Assembly (NCBI RefSeq): GCF_027596085.1
Contig: NC_072459.1
Coordinates: 23,429,228-23,493,227 of the forward strand
Direction: 5' to 3'
Source: Anoplopoma fimbria
Taxonomy: Eukaryota > Chordata > Actinopteri > Perciformes > Anoplopomatidae
Length of the DNA stretch: 64,000 bases
Within the stretch, counting starts at the first letter, position 1. The number at the start of each line of letters is the position of its first letter. Below the pieces are notes generated by a model. It saw only the letters and a program-made list of their open reading frames with translations. It did not search any database and was not told where the DNA came from. The translations under genes were made by a program, and so were the position numbers. This document shows positions 52,076 to 62,900 of this stretch, piece by piece.

Positions 52076-52739
52076 TGTATAAAACTTAATCATGTTTTTA
52101 TGTGTCAAATCTGAGCATGTACGCTTTATATAACAAATATTGAGCTTTTCAAACAACTTCAGTTTCATATTGTTTTTTTTCTCGTCTTCTCAGGGAACAG
52201 CTTTGAGATGCACTTATTCGGAGGTGCAAAAGTTAACACTTGGTGTTACCACACGATGGTGAGATGTATATCTGATGAGAAGGCTTGCCACCCTCAGGAA
52301 TGAGCAGGTCTCATTCTATTCTCACTGTAACAGCAGAGCAATGAGTAATCCACAGCTGTGTGGGATGTTAGGAATGTGCAGAAAGTTTTAAACGAGCAGA
52401 AATCTAAATGAAGCACATGTCATTAAAATGATTTAATGTACCATTGTTATGAATTGGTGACACATACACATCCAAAGAGGTTACTTTCTCAAATTTAAGA
52501 CAATTTTAGAAGAGGATGAAGTTAGTTATGCCTATGTAGGTTTGATAACATAAATACCTGAAGGCAATCCAGAATGATTGGGAGCCATAGCTGCATTACA
52601 TTCCATTATATTTTGTCGTTTCCTTTACATTCTGGTGCATAAAAAAATTCACCTGAATGCAGAAAAGTATGTGTTTGTGTTTTTGTGTGTATGCTAAGAT
52701 TGAGATAGAAATAGATTTTTTTTCATACATGACAGCCAA

Positions 52740-52803
52740 TGGAAACTATCTATATATATATATATATTTATTATATATATTTATATGTATATGTGTGTGT
52801 GTA
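52740..52803. repeat. AT/TA-rich simple repeat
   Basis: TA-rich run (TATATATATATTTATTATAT and similar, ending in a short TG run) directly left of the LTR. A second (TA)n lies at 53081-53108 directly right of it. Confidence 0.85.
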
Positions 52804-53076
52804 TGTAGCGGTCTAGAACTCTCTCTCTGCGTTGTGTAATTTATTCTGGCACACACATTCCGTTTTGGCTCCAACCAGCCGTTTATTCATGGGAACAGCG
52901 TACAGCAGACACGGGAACAGCGTACAGCAGACACGGGAACAGTGTTTCCTCACAGCTCCTGGAAGACAGCGTACGGGCGCACCGCTCAAGGCTGCAGGGG
53001 CCCAGCAGAGGGCACTCGTACCACCCCCAGTGAGAAACTGATGGCCAGTGATGGCAAGTGGAATCAATTACTCCGC

Positions 53077-53080
<4 letters not shown>
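52804..53080 (-). mobile_element. LTR (277 bp) of a Ty3/gypsy-type element
   Basis: Bounded by TGTAGCGG and its inverted complement CCGCTACA, the TG...CA ends expected of an LTR. Read on the minus strand it has two AATAAA motifs. It contains two tandem copies of a 22-bp unit (52891-52912 and 52913-52934; starts GGGAACAGCG, ends GCAGACAC) plus a partial third. It lies downstream, in minus-strand sense, of the gag-pol remnant, so it is best read as its 3' LTR. Confidence 0.72.
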
Positions 53081-53107
<27 letters not shown>

Positions 53108-53112
<5 letters not shown>

Positions 53113-54770
53113 ATGCATGGTCTGAGGGTCTTGTCCTTCTCCCCCACGAAGAAGAACCCTGCCCCTGCAGGAGATGATGAGGGGCGTATGAGTCCAGCTG
53201 CGAGAGAGTCAATTATATATTTATCCGTCACCTCCCTTTCAGGTGTGGACAGGGAGAATAGACCACCCTTGGGAGGAAAAGTGCCAGGATGGAGGTCAAT
53301 GGCGCAGTCATATGGACGGTGAGGAGGCAGGGACATAGCTTTGGATTTGTTAAATGCCTCCTTGAAGTTGTGGTACTCGGTCGGTAGTTCAGGCGTGGAG
53401 TTGACGGCTGCAGGAACTTGAGGTGCGGCGGCTTGCTTCAGGCAAACAAGGTGGCAGGAAGAGCTCCAGCCTCGGAAAGCCCCCGTAGCCCAGTCAATTT
53501 GGGGGTTGTGTCGACGTAACCATGGATACCCCAGGATGAGTGGAATCCGGGGAGACTGCAGGATGTGGAAGGAGATGGTCTCATGATGGTTGCCGGACAG
53601 AAGCATGTGGACTGGGACGGTTTGATGCGTGACGGTCCCCAGGAGATGACCGTCGAGGGCACTGGCAGGAACCGAGCGAGGAAGAGGTATCCGGTCGATC
53701 CCCAGCTGTAGAGCGAGTCCCTCGTCCATGATGGACGCATCCGCTCCGGAGTCCAGGAAGGTGTAGATAGTCTGGGAACCCCCGGGTAGGAGTAACTTGG
53801 AGTAGAAAAGGGGCCTCTGGCAGAAGGAGGGTCGGGAAACGGCTCGGCTCACCAGCATCTCCTTAACTACTGGCGAGCCTGGGCTTTTACCGGACAGTTC
53901 GGAACAAAATGGCCAGCCTGACCCCAGTACATGCACAGGTTGTGCCTGCGGCGCCGGTCACGCTCCTCGGTTGAGAGTCTGGTGCGTCCCACTTGCATGG
54001 GTTCGGTCTCCTGATGAGGCGGAATGGTCGGCGGATGATGCGGGTTTGTGGCGTGCATGAAGCCGGGGAATGAACCGTGGCTGGAACGACCCTGGCGTCT
54101 CACCAGCCGCCGGGCCTGGATGCGGCGGTCCAGTCGAGAGGTCACCTCGATCAGACCGTCCAAAGAGGTGGGCAGCTCGAAGGAGATAAGTTCATCCTTG
54201 ATTATCGGACGATATCCGCCGCCTGGAGTCTCAATTCCGAAAAAGAGATCATCTGATCGACAGCTTCGTATCCGTAGCGGCTGCCAAGGCAAAGCATATT
54301 TCATATATGCAATCCTCCAGTCTTGCTGTCCAGGCAACCCGACCGTCAACCTCCGTAGTGTCTCAGCTGGTCTCGGACTCTGCGGCTACTCTACCCTGGC
54401 TGGCCTCTCTGCACACCGGCAGTCTACCGCTACCGAGGGCCCTGCCGCCGAAGAGTATAGCCAGTCCTCCGAACCTGAGCTGGGAGCAGATGCAGCAAGC
54501 TCCACTTGCACTGGACTTGGACGCCACTTCATCGCTGTCTAGGGTGACCATATTTTCATTTGGGAAAACCAGGACACCTTGTCGGGGGGTTGAAGGTGGG
54601 GCTCCGAACCTGAGCTGGGAGCAGATGCAGCAAGCTCCACTGCTGCACTGGACTTGGACGCCACTTCATCGCTGTCACCGCCAGAGGATCCAGGGATTCG
54701 CACTGGAGCCAGGCCCAAGGCCCCGGCCCATAGCTCCACTCCAAAACCAGCCATTTATTTAATGTGGTTT
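53108..54770 (-). mobile_element. Degenerate Ty3/gypsy retrotransposon internal region (gag, protease, start of RT)
   Basis: The minus-strand gag frame 53867-54349 carries one zinc knuckle, in which the second Cys of CX2CX4HX4C is Trp ([14 protein letters not shown]). An overlapping frame (53936 down to about 53108) carries the aspartic protease motif FLDSGADAS and the start of a gypsy reverse transcriptase ([23 protein letters not shown]). It then runs straight into (TA)n, so the rest of RT, RNase H and integrase is missing. gag and protease frames overlap by about 70 nt in different frames, as in many gypsy elements. Upstream of gag lies a 73-75 bp direct duplication. No 5' LTR was recognised. 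The copy cannot be autonomous. Confidence 0.85.
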
Positions 54771-54774
54771 TACT

Positions 54775-56060
54775 ACATCCTCTAACAGTTACGGACAGCT
54801 CTCCTGTCCGCTGCCGAGTTTTTAACTCTCCTGGACTCTGTTGCCCCCATGAAAACCAAAAGGTCGAATACAACACCCCAGCCATGGCTAAACGAGGTCA
54901 CCAAAGACTTAAAGAGTTAAAGAAGCAAGAACTTCCTTCTTCTCTAATTTAATTACAGCAAACCACTCAAATCCAAGACTTTTATTCAAAATAATTGACT
55001 CAATGGTCACCCCCTCCCCCTGTCATTTCACTGATGCCTCACAAGAGCTGTGTGAGCAGTTTTTAAGTTTCTTTGCAAACAGAGTACAGGACATTAGGCA
55101 ACAAATTTGTCCCCCAGACCGTGTTTTACATGTTAGTAGGGATATTCTAAGTTATTTTAGCAGTTTTAATCCTGTATCGCTTTCCTCTTTAGCAGAAACC
55201 ATATCCCATATGAAATCAACCACGTGCAGCCTTGATTTTATACCGACTAAATTTCTCACAGTCGGGCCCAGTATTTTATTGATTATTAATAGCTCGTTAG
55301 CAACAGGAACTATTCCATCCAGTCTTAAACATGCTGAGGTCCAACCACTTTTAAAGAAACCGAATCTTGATCCCTCGGTTCTTAACAATTTCAGGCCTAT
55401 TTCTAAATTTCCGTTTTTATCAAAAGTTTTAGAGAAAGTTGTTTCAACCCAACTTCTAGCTTTTATGTGTCTTAATGATGCGTTTGAGAAGTTTCAGTCA
55501 GGTTTTAGAGCTTTACACAGTACAGAAACGGCCCTCCTCAAGGTGTCCAATGACCTCCTTTTAGAAGCTGACAGGGGGGAGAGCTCGATTTTAATCCTTT
55601 TGGACCTAAGTGCAGCCTTTGACACGGTAGATCAGCCGTCTTAAGAGCTGGGTTGGCATCAAGGACTCTGCACTTAGTTGGTTTTATTCTTACCTCACTG
55701 ACAGAACCCACTCGGTCACCATAGGTAATTACTCATCTTCTACTTCTAACATTACCTGTGGTGTACCGCAAGGTTCTATTTTAGGTCCAATTTTATTTAA
55801 GCACGTCTGGGTCTGGCCCCGACATACATAGGAGAAATGTTGACCCCGTATGAGCCAGCTCGCAGCCTTAGATCCTCAGGTGGGGCCCTTCTGGCTGTTC
55901 CAAAGTCAAGACTAAAAACCAAAGGCGACCGTGCTTTTGCCATAAGGGCCCCTCGGCTTTGGAATGACCTGCCGAAGGAGATAAGGCTTGCAGAATCAGT
56001 AATCTCTTTTAAATCACTTCTTAAAACACATTTTTACAGATTGGCTTTTATGTGATGTCA
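54775..56060 (+). mobile_element. Truncated L2/Rex-like LINE (non-LTR retrotransposon) fragment
   Basis: Plus-strand pieces of a single reverse transcriptase ORF. A PWLNE linker with stops lies at about 54880-54910. A 213-codon frame (55003-55644) has [36 protein letters not shown] and [13 protein letters not shown] separate frame follows with [14 protein letters not shown] (about 55750-55800). It then jumps directly to the C-terminal segment (APRLWNDLPKEIRLAESV, 55837-56055). The YADD catalytic region is deleted at about 55800. The tail ends in a T/TTTA-rich stretch near 56170. Clade assignment is from motif style only. Confidence 0.82.
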
Positions 56061-56255
56061 TCGTTTTATTGTTTCATTTTCATTTGGTCTTGGTATTTTA
56101 TCTTATATTTGTTTACTATATTTTACCAATATCACTTGATTTTATTTATTTTATTTTTTTATTTATTTTATTTAAATAGTTATGGTTAGCCTCTTCGATG
56201 GACAAGAACCGGGCCTGTGGCGAGGTGTCATATGCTGGATCCATGTCTTGGCCAG

Positions 56256-56390
56256 ATCGTACTGTCACGGGTGTGGTGTGGACCCAAATGCAGTACGACC
56301 GGGAGACGTTTAAGAGCTTTATTCAAAGCGGAACACACAGCAGGCAAACAGGCAGGATAAGACTCCTACGACCGCCCTCATCTGTCTGAA
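56256..56390 (-). mobile_element. LTR-like fragment
   Basis: Starts TGTCACGGGTGTGGTGTGGA, a style typical of fish LTR ends, and carries a minus-strand AATAAA (complement of TTTATT, about 56318). The other end was not found, so it is a truncated piece. Confidence 0.35.
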
Positions 56391-56998
56391 ATGCCATGAC
56401 TTTAACTTCGTAGTATTACAACTTTTTTCTCAAAATATTCTGACTTTATTCTCAAAATCTGAGACCACATATATTTTTTTGAATGAGCAGAAATCCAGCT
56501 TCATCACAAAGCCTAAATGGGCTATTAAAGTCGAGGGGTTTATGGATAAATTAAAATGTATGAATTTATCATTTACGTGAATAGTTGCCACATGTAGGCT
56601 AGGCTACCTTTTTAAAGAGGTTCCTTCCCCAAACAAAGGACACAAAAGAGAATGTGTATGTTGACTCAGCTGGGATATCATTAAATGAGAAAAAGTTGAT
56701 CTACTGTACAGGAGAGAACACATTTGAAAGCAGTACCGATTGCTTGAGAGCCTTATGCTTTATTTTCCATTATATCTTGTCACCTGGTGCCTGAAATTTG
56801 TGTTTATACATAAAGACATTTTACTTATAAGTTGCTGTAGACAATTTTATCTGTGATTTAGCTTTTATCTTCTCAAATAGTTTGCTCAATCACCTCTAAT
56901 GGTGATGTGCGTTTGCGGGAATGGTTTATGGTTTACTTGTCTCAATTACTTTTTCATAGGCCTACAGCAGGACTCTGTAAAGATGAAGAGCAGATAAG

Positions 56999-59900
56999 AT
57001 GGAGGAAGACAACTATAATAAGGCAGCAGGAGGAGGAAAGTCTGTACCATCTGCAGCCAATAAGAGAGGTAATATTTGGAACAAGATTTGATTGTATAGT
57101 TACATAGATTGTATAGATTATATCATACAGTTGAGTTTCAAAAGCTGTGAGGAAATAATAAAATGAATCATGTTAATATGATAATTAGTTTATTACCTTT
57201 TATTCTGTCATTGCATTTCTGCAAACTGTATAACTTTTGACAATGCAGTTTCAGCGATTACTGCAGTGTTACATAGTGATGTTACTCTGTGTTTATTTTG
57301 TTTCAGTGATGCCTGATCTCACACTAGTGTTAATTGGTGAAACAAATTCCATTGAGATTGGATCAAAAAACCTCTTAATTGACCATGACGAGCAAACAGA
57401 TGTGGAACAGTTTTCAACCAAACTGTATGATTTGTGTGGTCGGCATATCTCTGTCATTAACATGCTTGGTCTAAAAGACATTGATAAATCCCCATTAAAT
57501 CAGGATAATTGTGCCTTTCTCTTACTGTTACCAAATGGCCTGCATAACAGCCATTACAATTCAGGGGTGCAGTGGTTGGAAAGAGCTTTTGGGAAAAGTT
57601 TAATGGCCTATGTAATGACAGTTGTGACTCATGAGTCAGATGAAAAATGTGAAAGTGCACTGACAGACCTTAAAGCCAACAGCAGTTTTGTTGAAAAAAG
57701 ATACCACACATGTAAAAGAAGTATGATGGAGGAAAGAGAGATAATGGCTCTGCTGGAAAAAATAGACGCCATGGTGTCTGAAAATGCGCAACACTGCTAC
57801 AGTGGTCTGACGTGTGATGACAATAAAGGGCAGGAAGAACATCTGGACCACGAATCCCACAAAGAAGAAAGGATCAATACATCAGTGTTTCAGCAAAATC
57901 AAACAAGTAAGGTTTTAATATTGGCATTTACAGATTACAGCTACACTGCATCATAAAGATTATGCGGACATCATTTCAATTATTAATACATCAACGCTTT
58001 TGATTTTAAATCTTTGAAAGCATGTAGATATTTCAGCGCAAGAGTGTGTTAGATTCATGGTCAGAAATTACACACACTAATAGGTTTTAAATCAAATTCT
58101 TAATTTTCCTGTTAAATTAATAAAAATAAGCAATTCTGGGGAACAACTCTTTAATGCCTATCTGGTCATCAATCCTGCTGAACAGGGTGGTTACAAGGTT
58201 TGCTTACAATATTTGAAAGGTTAATGAGACCTGATCCATTATGAAAACCAAGTGTTCCTTTTTTAGCTTTATCTAAATGGTTTTGAGTGTCTTTATACAA
58301 CCCATCGTGTAAGATTAATTAATTATGGTTTGAGAACCGTATACACATTATAAGCATCATCCTGCAAATGTCAAGTCTCTAATCGCACAGTAGAACCAAA
58401 ATCCCACCACATAAAAAAATAACTATATTTTTAGATTATTTTAATATTTTCTCCGAGGTATTATAGTAAAACGTTAAGTTTTTTTTCCGGCCTGAAGGGT
58501 ATCAATGCAAGCCTGATAAAGTCATCTTTAGAAATATGGAATTTATTACAGACAATTTGCAAATATAACTCTTGCAAGCAAATGCTAATTCGGTTCCTCC
58601 TCGCTCTTCAAAATCTTCCCTTTAATAGTCGTACCTACTACAGTCGTTGATCAAATCAACAAAGGACCCCTACTGCCCTGTCCTTTTATGATTTAATGCA
58701 CAGCCTAATCTGGCACTCCATTACTAATTCTTTTCACCTTAGAGTCTGGCAAGTGGCTACTCAATTGCGGTGTCATCATCATGCCCCTTTATCTCCTTGC
58801 CTGGCATTTTTCTCCCGCCCTTTACTTCTGTCACACCTTCAGCATTGAAGCCACTAACAATGGTCGCCAATTAAAGGCATCTCAGAACACTCAAAAGAAA
58901 TCATGGGCCACTGGTCCCCCTCAGCGTATCTTCGCTCAGATTTTAAATATCTCTACCCCGCCTAATCTAGTCTCAAGTAACTGGGGATCTTTTGGGATTA
59001 ATCGTGCCCAGGTGCTGTAGTGAAAACCTTTGAAGCTTCCCAACAAAGCTTTCGTCAAAACAGACGAGCTACAAGCAGTTCAAGTCTTGCATCAATTGTG
59101 TTTTTCTTTAACCCATCTTTAAGACAAATCTTTTTGATGATGTGGTCCTTGCTAGTGAAATTATTTTTTTAATTGATTGTACAATGACACCAAACAGTGG
59201 AAGATAGAACAACATAAAAAAATTAAGCAAAGAACATAAGAACAATGAGTTTGTTTATCTGGTTTATTGTTGTCCTGCAGGTACCTTAGATATGGATATG
59301 AGTGTGAACAAAGATAAGGTAAGAAACTCCAATTTAAATTTTTAGCACTATTTACTTTACGTTGTATGACATTATCATTTTCTACATACATTATGTTTAT
59401 TTACTTATTTTACAGCTGTCAGTGAAGATTTCTGAAGCGATGAAAACACTGCTTGGCAGACTTCATCTTCAAGGCAAACAGCAACAGAAATTTTCACCAG
59501 CAGATTTTCTCAAAGTAGGTCCACCTGTGAAACAGGAGCAGGACACATCTGAGAAAGATGTAGCACATACTTTTCTTCAGAGGTTGATGATGTTAGACCA
59601 CAGAGCCAGATATATTCCTGTAAGACAAGACAGTCTCGAGGTTAGCCACTCAAACCCTGTTGAAGACAGTGCCAGTGATGACACAGATGACGATGACTCT
59701 GCTCTTTACACCACCAATGTAGACTTTGATCAATCAAAACTCAAGACTCACATTCATCCAATGGATGTTCAAATGGCAGTATATCACTGCTCAGACAGCT
59801 TTTTTAAGCAGAACATGGTTACAAAGCTATCACAATGTCAGTACGCCTTACCTTTGCTTGTTCCTGACCCAGTAACAATGGATATTGTCTGTCCTCTGTG

Positions 59901-62900
59901 GACATTCAGACAAATAAGAAAAACATGGAACATAACTGAAATGAAAGATGATTCAAACATTGTCACCATGAAGAATATGCCCATCTGCAAAGCTGAGACA
60001 CCCATGGTGTCATTTATCCGCCTGGGTTCACCATCTCCGTCTAAATCTCAGCTGGTAAACACTTTGATCAACGATCGCCACGAAACCTTCTTCCACAAAA
60101 ACTCCAAAGGTAGTACCAAGACTCGCCATCTGATGGATGGTGTGGCAGAGATTGCCTGGTACTTCCCTGCTGGAAACCCCAGTGATGCCTTCACTGAATG
60201 CATTGCCTTCTGTAATCTTCATGGTGATGCTCTGTCAATTGTAAATCAGCGTGACATTCTGACTGACAAATCTTCAGTCAATGTTGTACTTGTACCAACT
60301 CTTGAACAAGGTGACAAAAACAGTGCAGTTATCTCAGCCCTTTACAAGTCTCCAAAGCCTGTCATTGTTCTCATTGCTGAGAACGATGGTGGTGCTGTCC
60401 AGGTGAAAAAGGGAAAGTACAAAATGGGTTTAAAGGACAGAAGCCAGTCAGATGTCTCTGAAGAACTGAAAAAAATCATTGTAAATATTTTGTCTGGACC
60501 ACATGAATCCTTCCAACTGGAATCCATGGCTGAAGTTCATGGAATCAAAGTGGATGAAAACGACAAAGTTTGCCAAAAAGGCAAATCTGCTGCAATGGAA
60601 ATTGTGGACCTGCTTCAAGGGTTGGATGTTTCAAAGATCAAAGATACATATCTCCCTTGTCAAGGAAAACTGTGGCATGAATGGTGCAAAGTCAACAAAG
60701 AACTGTATCATCTCAAAGGAAACATTGAGTATGAGAAATGTAAAAAGCAACAGAAACTGATGGAAATACGACAAAATCAATTGACTCTTTCCTGTAGTAA
60801 CCCAATTAAGTTGTTCATTGAAAGCCTTTCATCTTTGTCAGCAACAGACAGAGAGTATTTCTTGAAATGGACTCAGATCTTAATAGATGCTCTCTCCACA
60901 GACGATCTCTCTTCAATTCTCCAAGCCTACTTTAAAAAGTGGGCTGAGGTCTTGGACTTGAAGAAGAAGCATGACAAATCTGATCTACACAAAAGAAAGC
61001 AAACTGAGCTTGATGAAATATCAGCAAAACTACAATCAGCTACTTTTGGCTTGGAGCACATCTTCAGAGAAATGGGACAGATCTATGAAGCGCATGCATC
61101 TCTGCAGAGACCAACCACAATGGGACCGACTGACTGGTCTAAATACCCTGAGCTGGCTGCAGAGCTGATGATTTCAGGAAAACCAATGGAGCTGATGGAT
61201 GGGGATGCAGGTCATGTACCTTTAACATGGATATCTGGACTTTTAGATGAAGTCATCAAGAAACTGGGTGACAAGAGAGTCTTTGTTTTGTCAGTGTTAG
61301 GCGTACAAAGCAGTGGAAAATCAACAATGCTGAATGCCATGTTTGGGCTACAGTTTGCAGTGAGTGCTGGCAGGTGCACCAAGGGTGCCTTCATGCAGCT
61401 TGTCGAAGTATCAGACGAGATCAAGAAAGACTTTCAGTTTGACTACTTGCTAGTGGTGGACACTGAAGGATTGCGTGCTAATGAGTTGGAAGGTAACACC
61501 ACTCTTCATCACGACAATGAACTGGCCACATTTGTTATTGGTCTGGGACACATGACAGTGATCAACATCTACGGAGAGAATCCATCTGAGATGCAAGATG
61601 CTCTGCAGATTGTTGTTCAGGCTTTCATGAGGATGAAGAAAATTAAACTTTCTCCAAGTTGTGTGTTTGTTCACCAAAATGTCACGGATCTTGCTGCTGC
61701 AGAGAAAAACATGGATGGAAAAAGACGACTGCAAGACAAACTGGACAATATGGCCCAGCTAGCAGCCAAAGAGGAGGTTTGTGATGCCAAGTGCTTCAGT
61801 GACGTAATTTCATTTGATGTGCAGAAAGATGTGAAATACTTTGCCCAGCTTTGGGAGGGAAGTCCACCTATGGCTCCTCCAAATCCAGGTTATAGTCAGA
61901 GTGTCCAAGAGCTGAAGAAAATCATCCTGTCAAAAGCTTCAGAGTGTGAGGGGATTCCTCTCTCGCAGTTCAAAATCAAGATTCAGGACCTGTGGAATGC
62001 CCTGATGAATGAACACTTTGTTTTTAGTTTCAAAAACACACTTGAAATTGCAGTGTACAGAAAACTTGAGGTCCAGTATGGGAACTGGACCTGGACCCTG
62101 AGGAGCAACATGTTGACCATTGAGAACGGGCTTTATACCAAAATTGAAAATGGAAATCTTGACACGGTCGAGCTCAATCACCTTAATCAAGAATCGAACA
62201 AAACCTATGATGAGATCAAAAAAGCAGTGACAACATACTTTGATGATGACCGAGACAAAGAAATGTTGGTTCAGTGGCGAGGCAGATTTGAAAGCAAAAT
62301 CAAAGAATTTCATGATGAACAAGTGACAGGAGTTAAAAGAAAACTTGATGAAGTCATCCAGCAGAAAAAAGCTTGTAAAAAGCTTGATAATAAGACGACA
62401 GAGTTTGAGAGCAAGCTGCTACAAAAGAGCAAAGAGCTCGCTCATCGGTTAAAGGACAAGGCAAAAGATGAAGAGGAACTTAAAAAGCAGTTCATGTCTA
62501 TTTGGAGTGGCTTGGTTAGAGAACTAACTGAGAATACAAAACCTATTAAGGACATCAACTATGAAGAAGATCAATCAACTGTCCTCATGGAGCTTGGTAT
62601 TGAATGGGCTCTCATAAATGAATCCAAAAGCAGTGGCAGATACAAAAACATAGCAGAGGTTGGTGATTACGCTCAATATGTGTCTCTGACCAAGCATCAC
62701 CATCTGTGTCACACAGGCCAACAATTTCATGAAAATGAGATGGATTGTGACACAAGAGGAGAGAGAAAAAGTTCTACTACTGCTAACAGATTCTTTGGAT
62801 TTCTTTCAGACAAAACTACAAAAGTAAGAAATTACCTTAAGGGGCATGTTCAGTGTGAAGAACAGCAGCAAATCAGATCCCTCATTGACAATGTTGAACA

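Noticed and set aside
58781..59020. 79-codon frame in the GTPase intron
   Set aside because: No recognised domain; the neighbouring exons join in phase without it.
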